A DNA stretch of 16,304 nucleotides from an uncultured Thermomicrobiales bacterium (GTDB lineage: Bacteria > Chloroflexota > Chloroflexia > Thermomicrobiales > UBA6265). Every line of letters begins with the position of its first letter. Positions within the stretch are counted from its first letter, which is position 1. The notes under the pieces were generated by a model. It saw only the letters and a program-made list of their open reading frames with translations. It made no database searches and had not been told where the DNA came from. The translations under genes were made by a program, and so were the position numbers. Below are positions 9,219 to 16,025 of the stretch, piece by piece. The stretch is from the NCBI GenBank assembly GCA_902806375.1, contig CADCWK010000410.1, positions 1-16,304 on the forward strand, given 5' to 3'.

Positions 9219-9821
9219 CTAGGGCTGGATGTTCACCAGGTGCGCCGGGTTGAGGTAGAGCACGAGTTCCGGGGTGATCCCGGCGTCGGTGACATGGATG
9301 AGACCGACGCCGAAATGCGGATGCCAGCGCCGATCCGTCGCCGAGCCGGGGTTGAAGAGGATCGCGCCGCCGTGCTGCTCGATGACCGGCTCGTGGCTGT
9401 GCCCATAGATCACGCAGGCAGCCCGGTCGGCGAAGGTCCGGGCGACGGCGCGGGCGGACTGTCCCTTGCGGCCATGGCCATGGATGGCGACGAAGCGGTG
9501 CGGACCGACGTCGAACCACGCTTCCATCGGCAAGCGATCGATGACCTCATCGACATCGTTGTTGCCGACGACCGCGATCAGGGGCGCGATCTCGGCCAGG
9601 TCATCGTGCACGTCACCGGTATTGGCGTCGCCGCAGTGGACGATCAGCCCGCACCGGAACCGGCGGAACAGCGCCAGCACCTCGCCCGGCACGCGACGGC
9701 TCCCATTGGCGTAGACGTGCGTGTCGCTGATGACGCCGATCGTCAGCGGGACGGCGAACCGGCGCTGGTCGGTCGGCCAGACCGGGCCGTCGAGCGGGAC
9801 CACCCCGAGGTCGTCGCTCAT
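9219..9821 (-). CDS. YfcE/MJ0936-type metallophosphoesterase
   Basis: A 200-residue dinuclear-metal phosphodiesterase of the calcineurin-like superfamily, YfcE/MJ0936 branch. Metal-binding motifs appear in the family order: GVISDTH (Asp33, His35), HCGDANTGD (Asp65), GNND (Asn88, Asp89), HGH (His114, His116) and GHSHEP (His141, His143). Characterised relatives hydrolyse model phosphodiesters; the natural substrate is generally unknown. The frame is open far upstream, but this start is set by the ATGA overlap with the membrane-protein gene before it, and homology begins just after. The Shine-Dalgarno is poor, which fits translational coupling. An extra N-terminal segment of about 25 residues precedes the first metal motif. 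The first Met is close to the longest plausible start; a later start is possible. Confidence 0.92.
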   Translation of the reverse strand: MSDDLGVVPLDGPVWPTDQRRFAVPLTIGVISDTHVYANGSRRVPGEVLALFRRFRCGLIVHCGDANTGDVHDDLAEIAPLIAVVGNNDVDEVIDRLPMEAWFDVGPHRFVAIHGHGRKGQSARAVARTFADRAACVIYGHSHEPVIEQHGGAILFNPGSATDRRWHPHFGVGLIHVTDAGITPELVLYLNPAHLVNIQP

Positions 9822-10174
9822 CGCTCGTCCAGGATGCTGAAGATGACGCCGCTCAGGACGCTGCTGATCACGGCACCGACCAGCGCGCCCGGGACGCTGA
9901 CCGTGATGCCAGGGACCAGCCAGGCCGCCAGCCCGAAGAGCGCCGCGTTGACGACGACCGAGAACAAGCCGAACGTCAGGCAGCTGAGCGGCAGCGTCAG
10001 CAACTGGATGACGGGGCGGATATAGGCGTTGATCGCCCCAAGCACCAGCGCAAAGACCAGCACCGACTCGCGGTCGTCGTAGCCGATGAGCCGCTCCTGG
10101 GAGATGAATCCGGAGATCAGGACGGCGAGGAGCCCGGCGATCAGGTAGGCGATCAGGCGATTGATGTGACGCAT
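9818..10174 (-). CDS. Four-helix membrane protein of the YvlD/PF04020 family
   Basis: A 118-residue integral membrane protein with four hydrophobic segments at about 6-24, 37-52, 60-87 and 92-115. The motif INAYIRPVIQLLTLPL (48-63) followed by CLTFGLFSVVVNAALF matches the family known as mycobacterial four-TMS holin or YvlD. Despite the name, most members are chromosomal and not tied to phage; their function is unsettled. YvlD-like genes often sit near envelope-stress genes. Its stop overlaps the ATG of the downstream phosphodiesterase as ATGA. The ATG at 10174 has GGGGAGG very close. The MBL gene lies 80 bp upstream on the same strand and may be in the same transcript. Confidence 0.9.
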   Translation of the reverse strand: MRHINRLIAYLIAGLLAVLISGFISQERLIGYDDRESVLVFALVLGAINAYIRPVIQLLTLPLSCLTFGLFSVVVNAALFGLAAWLVPGITVSVPGALVGAVISSVLSGVIFSILDER

Positions 10175-10254
10175 GGCCTCCCCAAGTCAGACACACCAGC
10201 GAGGGCACCGGCGCGGCGGGCATTGTGCCACGTCGCGACGCCCCGGCTGGTGCC

Positions 10255-11073
10255 TCAGGACGCCGGTTTCGGGACGATGATGCCGAACGCACCGAAGTCG
10301 TGACGCAGCCCTCCTGCCTCCTCCCGGTCCGCCGGTCGGCCCGCGATGACCTCTGCCATGGCATCCCGCATCGCGAGGATCAGCCCCGGCTCGAACGGGA
10401 CCGTTCCGTGTGAGGAGTAGACGATCCGGAGGTCAGGCACCAGGGTCGCCAGTGCGGTGAGGGTCGCCAGGTAGACGTCGAGATCGCTGACGTCCATCTG
10501 GGCGTAGAGCCCGGCCGCGTAGACGGCGTCGGTGCCGAACAGGATGCCGTTGGCACGGTCGAGCAGGACGATGAGCTCCGGGCAATGCCCCGGCGCCGCG
10601 ATGACCTCGAGGGTTCGCCCCCCGAGATCGATCCGGTCGCCAGCGGCGATCGTCCCGACGTCGGAGAGCGGCGGGATGCCCGCGTGGTCCGGGTCGGTGC
10701 CGGTGGGCAGCGTGCCGCTCAGCTCCCGCGGGTCGAGGGCGCGCGCCATCCGTTCATCCGACCACCCTTCCCGCAGCGCCGCCTGGGCCCCGGCCGGGGC
10801 GCGGATGTCGGCGAAGTGCCGGTTGCCCCCGACGTGGTCCCAGTGGGCGTGACTGACCACGACGGTGACCGGCAGCCGGGTCAGTTCACGGACCAGATGC
10901 CCGAGGTCGCCGACGCCGATGCCCGTATCGATCAGCACCGCCCGGTCGCTCCCCTCGACGAGGAAGCTCTTGGGATCCTCGCTGTGCAGGGGTTCTCCGA
11001 TCATCGTCACGCCGGGCTCCAGCCGTGCCACGGAGAACCACCCGCCCCACAGCGTCCCGGATTCGGTCGTCAT
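10255..11073 (-). CDS. MBL-fold metal-dependent hydrolase
   Basis: A 272-residue metallo-beta-lactamase-fold protein. The zinc motif is SHAHWDHVGG (His75, His77, Asp79, His80), with further ligands at His163 (APGHCPELIV), Asp182 (FGTDAV) and His222 (YSSHGT). This complete set fits a dinuclear glyoxalase II-like hydrolase rather than a true beta-lactamase. After His163 most relatives have Thr/Ser-Pro-Gly; here it is Cys-Pro-Glu. The substrate is unknown. The ATG at 11073 has a GGAGAGG Shine-Dalgarno. It diverges from an HxlR-type regulator across 286 bp, a layout that often means the regulator controls the enzyme gene; that link is inference. Confidence 0.9.
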   Translation of the reverse strand: MTTESGTLWGGWFSVARLEPGVTMIGEPLHSEDPKSFLVEGSDRAVLIDTGIGVGDLGHLVRELTRLPVTVVVSHAHWDHVGGNRHFADIRAPAGAQAALREGWSDERMARALDPRELSGTLPTGTDPDHAGIPPLSDVGTIAAGDRIDLGGRTLEVIAAPGHCPELIVLLDRANGILFGTDAVYAAGLYAQMDVSDLDVYLATLTALATLVPDLRIVYSSHGTVPFEPGLILAMRDAMAEVIAGRPADREEAGGLRHDFGAFGIIVPKPAS

Positions 11074-11226
11074 CGCGCATCCTCTCCCTCGCCGGACGCC
11101 TGGTCCGCGACTGGATCAGCCTCCCGTCCGGTGACCGACAGCCTACCGTCTGGAGGACGATCGCGGGGAGCGAACCAGCGCCGGGCTCGCGGGAAACGCC
11201 CGATGGAGTCGCGATCCGCGCGGCTG

Positions 11227-11250
11227 AGTGCTATCCTTTCGGTAGCTACT
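11227..11250. promoter_or_regulatory. Imperfect dyad between the MBL and HxlR genes
   Basis: AGTGCTATC (11227-11235) and GGTAGCTACT (11241-11250) are complementary apart from one bulged base and one mismatch, around a 5-bp centre. The right arm itself contains the palindrome GTAGCTAC. A TATCCT -10-like hexamer (11232-11237, plus strand) overlaps the left arm. The dyad lies about 110 bp before hxlR and 155 bp before the MBL gene and is a candidate binding site for the HxlR-type protein. Confidence 0.35.
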
Positions 11251-11359
11251 TGCTTGACCGCGAGCGATCCACCGGGCCAGTCGTGACCGGTCGGCCCGTG
11301 CCAGGCAGGGGTCACGATCCCGGTGGCTGGCGAATCCCTCGGCTGGAAAGACGGCGAAA

Positions 11360-11749
11360 ATGGTGACGATCGCAGCGGCTCCCAAGACGAAGACGACCGT
11401 TGAAGACCTGAGCGATCGCGTCGGCTGCCCCGTCGCCCAGACCGCCAGGATCATCGGCAACCGCTGGACCCCACTGATCGTCCGCGACCTCGCCAACGGC
11501 TGCCGCCGGTTCAGCGAGTTGGAGCGTTCACTGGGTGGGATCAGCCCGAAGACGCTCTCCGAGCGTCTCAAGCGGATGGAGGAGTGCGGCGTCGTCGCCC
11601 GGCACTGCTTCGCCGAGGTCCCGCCACGGGTCGAGTACTCCCTGACGGAGAAGGGGCACGCCCTCCTGCCGGTGATCGAGAGCATGCGCACCTTCGGGAC
11701 CGCCTGGCTGGCCGACGATGCCTGCGACGAGTTGATCGACCCCGCCTGA
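11360..11749 (+). CDS. HxlR-family winged-helix transcriptional regulator
   Basis: This 129-residue protein is a HxlR/DUF24 regulator; such proteins bind inverted repeats as dimers and often sense electrophiles or oxidants. The domain runs from CPVAQTARIIGNRWTPLIVRD (23-43), through the recognition helix region SPKTLSERLKRMEECG (62-77), to the wing PPRVEYSLTEKG (88-99). Cys23 is at the conserved N-terminal position used for redox sensing in YodB and HypR; Cys48, Cys76, Cys83 and Cys122 are additional. The N-terminal 20 residues are an extension relative to short members. GGAAAG lies about 10 nt before the ATG. It diverges from the MBL hydrolase and lies 101 bp before trpS, which has its own TATACT -10. 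Confidence 0.93.
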   Translation: MVTIAAAPKTKTTVEDLSDRVGCPVAQTARIIGNRWTPLIVRDLANGCRRFSELERSLGGISPKTLSERLKRMEECGVVARHCFAEVPPRVEYSLTEKGHALLPVIESMRTFGTAWLADDACDELIDPA

Positions 11750-11765
11750 CCTCCGCCGGACTGGA

Positions 11766-11771
11766 TATACT
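11766..11771 (+). promoter_or_regulatory. Probable trpS -10 box (TATACT)
   Basis: GGATATACTGGT lies 16 bp past the stop of the HxlR gene and about 80 bp before the trpS ATG. No convincing -35 is present at 16-18 bp. Confidence 0.5.
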
Positions 11772-11786
11772 GGTCAACCGATGAGC

Positions 11787-11813
11787 CGCCCCGTGAGTCG
11801 ACGCTCCGGGGCG
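11787..11813 (+). terminator. Hairpin in the trpS leader, terminator or attenuator-like
   Basis: CGCCCCG (11787-11793) pairs with CGGGGCG (11807-11813), and GAG (11795-11797) with CTC (11804-11806), giving a 10-bp stem with a bulged T and a 6-nt loop. It is followed by TTCGCGTT, only weakly T-rich. It lies downstream of the TATACT box, so it could end the HxlR transcript or form in the trpS leader. I see no T-box consensus. Confidence 0.4.
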
Positions 11814-11850
11814 TTCGCGTTACCGCCGGGTACGGCACCAGGAGTCAGCA

Positions 11851-12891
11851 ATGGTCGCGCCGACGATCCAGTCCACCGGGACCGCCACCGACACGGGCAC
11901 GACCGGTCGCCGGCAACGCGTCTTCTCGGGCATGCAGCCCTCCGGCAACCTCCACCTCGGCAATTACCTCGGGGCGTTGCGCAACTGGGTCACCCAGCAG
12001 GAGGCGTACACCAACGTCTTCTGCGTCGTCGATCTCCACGCCCTCTCGCTGCCGACCGACCCGGTCGAACTCCGGGCCAACACGCTGGAGCTGGCGACGA
12101 CGTTCCTGGCGGCGGGCATCGACCCGGCCCAGACGATCCTGTTCGTCCAGTCGGACGTGCGTGAGCACTCGGAGGCCCAGTGGCTGATGAGCTCGGTCAC
12201 GCAGTTCGGTGAGCTCCGCCGCATGACCCAGTTCAAGGACAAATCCGACGGGCGCGACGACGTGTCCGCGGCCCTGTTCACCTACCCCATCCTGCAGGCC
12301 TGCGACATCCTGCTCTACGACACCGACCTTGTGCCGGTCGGTGAGGACCAGAAGCAGCACATCGAGTTGACCCGTGACATCGGGCACCGCTTCAACACCC
12401 GCTACGGCGAGACGTTCGTTCTGCCCAGGCCGGACATCAAGCCCGAGGGCGCCCGGATCATGGCGCTCGACAACCCGCTCAAGAAGATGAGCAAGAGCTC
12501 CGGGACGGCCAACAGCCTGATCTACCTGGTCGACGAGCCCGACGCCATCCGCCGCAAGGTGCGACGGGCGGTGACCGACAGCGGGAGCGAGGTGCGGGGC
12601 GGAACGGACAAGCCGGCGCTCAACAACCTGCTCACCATCTACTCGCTGCTGAGCGGCCGCAGCGTCGCGCAGGTCGAGCAGGACTACGAGGGCAAGGGTT
12701 ACGGCGCATTCAAGGGCGACCTCGCCGAGGTCGTGGTCGAGAAGCTGACGCCGATCCGGGAGCGACTCGAGACGCTGAATGCCGACCCGGACGAGGTCCG
12801 CCGGATCCTGCACGACGGCGCCGACCGGGCCCGGGCCATCGCTGGTCCGAAGCTGGACCAGATGCGGGACCGGATGGGTCTCGGGATCTGA
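11851..12891 (+). CDS. trpS: Tryptophan-tRNA ligase
   Basis: A 346-residue class Ic aminoacyl-tRNA synthetase that charges tRNA(Trp). The HIGH-equivalent is SGNLHLGNYLG (31-41) after VFSGMQPSG, and the KMSKS loop is intact (212-216, in NPLKKMSKSSG). Other TrpRS landmarks are DLHAL (61-65), TQFKDKS (126-132) and VPVGEDQKQHIELTRDIGHRFN (161-182). The C-terminal helical part ends in DRMGLGI, a family-typical end. An N-terminal extension of about 20 Thr/Gly-rich residues precedes the catalytic domain. The ATG at 11851 has AGGAGT 7 nt upstream. It has its own promoter and a downstream hairpin shared with the convergent aminotransferase gene. Confidence 0.97.
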   Translation: MVAPTIQSTGTATDTGTTGRRQRVFSGMQPSGNLHLGNYLGALRNWVTQQEAYTNVFCVVDLHALSLPTDPVELRANTLELATTFLAAGIDPAQTILFVQSDVREHSEAQWLMSSVTQFGELRRMTQFKDKSDGRDDVSAALFTYPILQACDILLYDTDLVPVGEDQKQHIELTRDIGHRFNTRYGETFVLPRPDIKPEGARIMALDNPLKKMSKSSGTANSLIYLVDEPDAIRRKVRRAVTDSGSEVRGGTDKPALNNLLTIYSLLSGRSVAQVEQDYEGKGYGAFKGDLAEVVVEKLTPIRERLETLNADPDEVRRILHDGADRARAIAGPKLDQMRDRMGLGI

Positions 12892-12965
12892 CGGATAGCC
12901 GTAAGGCGACGCCGTCCCGGACCAATCGCACCGACCTGCCCTCCCGATGGGACCCCGCTGACACC

Positions 12966-13003
12966 GACGACGCCCCCACCGGTCTCCCGGTGGGGGCGTC
13001 GTC
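12966..13003. terminator. Convergent hairpin between trpS and aminotransferase
   Basis: A perfect 17-bp stem (12966-12982 with 12987-13003) with a 4-nt TCTC loop lies 75 bp after trpS and 28 bp after the stop of the opposing gene. Neither exit side has a T-run, so it is an unusually strong stem without the standard U-tract. It probably ends both transcripts. Confidence 0.75.
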
Positions 13004-13030
13004 TCGGGAATGTTCGCCGGAACGTCCGGC

Positions 13031-14260
13031 CTACCGGCCCTGCTCGCGGAGTTCGTCGCTGATGATCTGACCGAGGATCTCGATGCCTTCGGGGATCTGC
13101 TCGTCAGTGGCGAAAGAGAACGACAGCCGCAGGGTGTTCTCCCCGCCCGGACCGGCATAGCACGCCGAGCCAGGCAGGAAGTCGACGCCGCGCTCGCGTG
13201 ACATCGTCACCAGTTCATTGGCGTTCAGGCCTTCGGGCAGCGTCACCCAGATGAAGAAGCCGCCGTCCGGTCGCGTCCAGGTCGCGCCGTCCGGCATGTG
13301 CCGCTCCAGCGCGGCGAGCATGATGTCGCGGCGCTGGCGGTAGATCGTCCGGAGTTCGGCGATGTGGCCAGTGAGGTGCTTCGGGACCCACTCGGCGGCG
13401 ACGTAGGACGCGAAGATCCCTGAGCCACCCTCCATCTTCAGGATCGACAGCTTGGTGATGAGTTCCGGCGGGGCGACCGCCCAGCCGAGCCGCATCCCGG
13501 CGCCCATGATCTTGGAGAAGGTCCCGAGGTAGATCGTGCGCTGGTTCGGGTCCATCGAGTAGATGGTCGGCAGGAAGTCGCCCTCGTACCGGAGATCGAA
13601 ATAGGCGTCGTCCTCCATGATGAGGGTGTCGAACGCCTCGGCGAGCTCGATGATCCGCTTCCGCCGGGCCAGCGTCATCGTGACGCCGGTCGGGTTCTGG
13701 AAGTTCGGGATCACATAGATGAACTTGGCCGGCGTGCCCGCGTCGCGGTAGCGGGTCAGCTCCGCCTCGAGGAGATCGACGTCAGTCCCCTGCTCGTCGA
13801 TCGCGATGGGGACGACGACGCCACCCATGTTGTTCACGCCGACGTTGAAGCCGGACCAGGTCGGCTGCTCGGCGAGGACGATGTCGCCGCGGTCCAGGAG
13901 TGCCTCCATGATCAGCTCGACGGCCTGCGAGGCGCCGGAGGTGATGATCACGTTCTCCGGCTCCGCCTCGATCTTCTGGTCCGCCTTCAGCTTCGCCAGC
14001 AGTTCGTCGATCAGCACCGGTACGCCGAGCACACCGCCGTACTGGAGCGCCTTGTCGGCGGAGTGTCCCATCGCCCGGGCCGTCGCCTCGGCCACCTGCT
14101 GTCCGGGCAACGACGCGGCATCGGGGAAGCCGTAGATGAACGAGATCCGGGGCGGGGTGCCCTTCGCCGCGGCCATCCGCGGCGCGTCCGGCAGTGCCTG
14201 CGCCTTGCGGGAGTAGAGCGTGGAGAACCGGGACCGGGACGGCGTCGCGACATCGGACAT
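13031..14260 (-). CDS. PLP-dependent class I/II aminotransferase, LysN-like
   Basis: A 409-residue fold-type I aminotransferase of the group holding 2-aminoadipate transaminase LysN and the MocR C-terminal domain. Visible are YGFPDAASLP (43-52), QYGGVLGVPVLIDEL near 73-87, and ITSGASQAVEL (106-116). The PLP-binding NPTG (Asn189) follows, then EDDAYFDLRY (216-225), the Schiff-base Lys250 in GTFSKIMGAGMRLGW, and the carboxylate-binding Arg378 in LRLSF. Substrate could be 2-aminoadipate, aromatic or branched-chain amino acids; sequence does not decide. I chose the ATG at 14260 (AAGGAG 9 nt upstream). An in-frame GTG at 14344 also has a strong GGAGG and would add 28 residues. It converges on trpS and diverges from the reductase gene. 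Confidence 0.92.
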   Translation of the reverse strand: MSDVATPSRSRFSTLYSRKAQALPDAPRMAAAKGTPPRISFIYGFPDAASLPGQQVAEATARAMGHSADKALQYGGVLGVPVLIDELLAKLKADQKIEAEPENVIITSGASQAVELIMEALLDRGDIVLAEQPTWSGFNVGVNNMGGVVVPIAIDEQGTDVDLLEAELTRYRDAGTPAKFIYVIPNFQNPTGVTMTLARRKRIIELAEAFDTLIMEDDAYFDLRYEGDFLPTIYSMDPNQRTIYLGTFSKIMGAGMRLGWAVAPPELITKLSILKMEGGSGIFASYVAAEWVPKHLTGHIAELRTIYRQRRDIMLAALERHMPDGATWTRPDGGFFIWVTLPEGLNANELVTMSRERGVDFLPGSACYAGPGGENTLRLSFSFATDEQIPEGIEILGQIISDELREQGR

Positions 14261-14380
14261 GCAGGCGTGCTCCTTGATGGGGTTTTGGGCCGGGCAACCG
14301 ATGGGCGTCACGGACATACCGACCCCGCGGTCCACTGGGATCACGGGGGTCCTCCGGCGTACAGTTGCATTCGACCGTCA

Positions 14381-14386
14381 TTGTAC
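14381..14386 (-). promoter_or_regulatory. Candidate -10 box of the LysN-like aminotransferase (TACAAT)
   Basis: The minus strand reads CCGGTACAATGACG. The -35 at 17 bp would be TGGTGC, weak. Transcription would start near 14374, about 30 nt before the GTG at 14344 and 114 nt before the ATG at 14260. Confidence 0.45.
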
Positions 14387-14451
14387 CGGGAGGCCAATCG
14401 GTGCACCACGCGGACCCGGCATCCCCCTTCCATCGTGTTGTGCCCACTGCC

Positions 14452-14457
14452 TAGAAT
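14452..14457 (+). promoter_or_regulatory. Candidate -10 box of the reductase gene (TAGAAT)
   Basis: CTGCCTAGAATGG lies about 150 bp before the reductase ATG. The -35 region is poor (TTCCAT at 18 bp). It is the best -10-like hexamer on this strand in the gap. Confidence 0.3.
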
Positions 14458-14603
14458 GGTGCCGGTCCTCCCGGTCCCTCCCGCCCGGACGCCCCATGAC
14501 GACTCCCCGGACTCCGGCCCGACCGTTGCCCATCCCGGACGGTGCCACTCCCTAGACGCGACGACGACCGGTCAGCCGGTCGGATCAAGGAAGCCAGACC
14601 CCG

Positions 14604-15683
14604 ATGACCACCCTGCCCACCACGTCGAACGGCCACGGCGACCCCGCCCTCAATGGCCACGGCGACGGCCCGCACCATGACGTCTACGACGTCACGATCG
14701 TCGGCGCCGGCCCGACCGGTCTGTTCTCGGCGTTCTACGCCGGTCTGCGCGGCGCCCGGGTCCAGATCATCGATTCCCTGGAAGAAGCGGGCGGCGCCCT
14801 GACGGCGATCTACCCGGAGAAGTACATCTACGACGTGATGGGCTTCCCGCGGGTCCTCGCGAAGGATTTCGTCGAGCAGTGCCTGATCCAGTCACAGCGG
14901 GGCCAGCCGACCGTCCACCTCAACGAGGAGGTCCGGGAACTGGAGCGGCTGCCGGACGGCACGATCCGACTCGGGACGACCCGCGCCGAGCGGTTCAGCC
15001 GCGCGGTCATCATCTGCGCGGGCGTCGGCGCCTTCGAGCCCAAGCGTCTTGAGGCGCCGGGCATCCGTGACCTCGAGGGCCACGGGGTCCACTACTTCGC
15101 CAAGCGGGTCGAGGACTTCCGCGACAAGCACGTCGTCATCGTCGGCGGTGGCGATTCCGCCGCTGACTGGGCCGTGACCCTCGAACCCGTCGCCAGGCAC
15201 GTCACCCTGATCCACCGCTCGAAGTTCCGCGCCCACGAGTCGACCATCGCCGAGCTCGAGGCGTCCGACGTCGATCTCCGCTACCCCGGCTGCGAGATCG
15301 TCTCGGTCGGCGCCGGCGAGTCCGGGCACCTGTCAGCGGTGACGTACCGCGACGCCGAAGGTACGGAGACGACGATCCCGGCCGAGGAACTCATCGTCGC
15401 GATCGGCTTCGTCGCCGACCTGGGTCCGCTCAAGACGTGGGGCTTCGAGCTCCAGCGCAACCAGATCGTCGTGGATGGCACCACGATGGCCACCAACATC
15501 CCCGGCGTCTACGGTGCCGGAGACATCGTCGCCTACCCGGCGAAGTTCAAGCTGATCGCGACCGGTGCCGCCGAAGCGGTCACGGCCGTCAACCATGCCA
15601 TCACCCACATCGACCCGAAGGCCCGCCTCGACGCCGGTCACTCCACCACCATCATGGAGAAGCGCGAGAAGGCCGTCCGCTAA
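14604..15683 (+). CDS. Ferredoxin-NADP reductase, thioredoxin-reductase-like
   Basis: A 359-residue flavoprotein with the fold of thioredoxin reductase but of the ferredoxin/flavodoxin-NADP reductase type (YumC and Chlorobium FNR family). The FAD-binding GAGPTG is at 34-39, the NADPH-binding GGGDSAADWA at 181-190, and the second FAD motif GVYGAGDI at 301-308. The redox CxxC of thioredoxin reductase is missing: the region has a lone Cys138 in IICAGVGAF. That excludes a TrxR and supports electron transfer between NADPH and ferredoxin. The first 25 residues are an unusual His/Gly-rich extension with NGHGD twice. AAGGAAG lies about 11 nt before the ATG. No ferredoxin gene is adjacent. Confidence 0.93.
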   Translation: MTTLPTTSNGHGDPALNGHGDGPHHDVYDVTIVGAGPTGLFSAFYAGLRGARVQIIDSLEEAGGALTAIYPEKYIYDVMGFPRVLAKDFVEQCLIQSQRGQPTVHLNEEVRELERLPDGTIRLGTTRAERFSRAVIICAGVGAFEPKRLEAPGIRDLEGHGVHYFAKRVEDFRDKHVVIVGGGDSAADWAVTLEPVARHVTLIHRSKFRAHESTIAELEASDVDLRYPGCEIVSVGAGESGHLSAVTYRDAEGTETTIPAEELIVAIGFVADLGPLKTWGFELQRNQIVVDGTTMATNIPGVYGAGDIVAYPAKFKLIATGAAEAVTAVNHAITHIDPKARLDAGHSTTIMEKREKAVR

Positions 15684-15731
15684 CGTCCGGCGACGGTGGT
15701 CCAGCCGCTTCGGCCCGGAGGTTCTTCCCCG

Positions 15732-15755
15732 CCGGACCAGTCCTGGTCTTTCCGG
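15732..15755 (+). terminator. Weak hairpin after the reductase gene
   Basis: CCGGA (15732-15736) can pair with TCCGG (15751-15755), and CCA with TGG inside, with CTT of the TCTTT stretch unpaired on the 3' side. It lies about 50 bp after the stop. This is the best terminator-like structure there but not a strong one. Confidence 0.3.
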
Positions 15756-15897
15756 GCGGCGATGGGGTGCCCAACTGTCCCGAGAGTTTCGATCCGCGGG
15801 AGGAGACCGGGTTTCGACAACGCCTGTCGTCCCGGCCTCTCGCATGACAGACAAAAGCTGTCCGACCGTAGCCCATACAGCCCATACCGTCCAAACG

Positions 15898-15903
15898 GAT
15901 AAT
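15898..15903 (+). promoter_or_regulatory. Candidate -10 box of the right-edge gene (GATAAT)
   Basis: AACGGATAATCACG lies about 125 bp before the ATG at 16026. No good -35 is seen at 16-18 bp. The flanking CCGT-CCAA-ACGG forms a small dyad just upstream. Confidence 0.35.
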
Positions 15904-16025
15904 CACGTAGGTTCATCTGCGTGCGCACCGTCGTCGTGACTCACCGGCTCTGGAATCGGCTGGCTGGCCTTCCGGACCGGGGACGACATCAACGCGCAGC
16001 GTGTGATCTCACGGGGGGACCCTCC

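Larger units (their letters stand above)
14261..14603. other. Divergent intergenic region, aminotransferase and reductase
   Basis: The 343 bp hold the promoters of two divergent genes: TACAAT (14381-14386) on the minus strand and TAGAAT (14452-14457) on the plus strand, 65 bp apart. The part between 14261 and 14344 is either aminotransferase leader or its coding extension. I recognise no RNA gene or riboswitch here. Confidence 0.5.
15684..16025. other. Intergenic region before the right-edge gene
   Basis: The 342 bp contain no convincing gene; short frames on both strands are shadows. It holds a weak hairpin after the reductase (15732-15755), the inverted repeat GACAG-N7-CTGTC (15846-15862) with another CTGTC at 15824, a short tandem GCCCATAC repeat (15871-15878, 15880-15887) and a GATAAT hexamer (15898-15903). 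Confidence 0.5.

Noticed and set aside
9818..10174. A holin indicating a prophage
   Set aside because: The family name is misleading; no phage structural, lysis or integrase genes are present and the gene is coupled to a metabolic phosphodiesterase.
10255..11073. A beta-lactamase resistance gene
   Set aside because: There is no signal peptide and the ligand pattern is that of glyoxalase II-like hydrolases; nothing indicates antibiotic resistance.
11845..13158. A 437-codon minus-strand open frame over trpS
   Set aside because: It is antisense to an intact TrpRS with all motifs, runs across the convergent hairpin, and has no domain of its own.
14604..15683. Thioredoxin reductase
   Set aside because: The redox CxxC is missing, leaving one Cys, which is the mark of the ferredoxin-NADP reductase branch.
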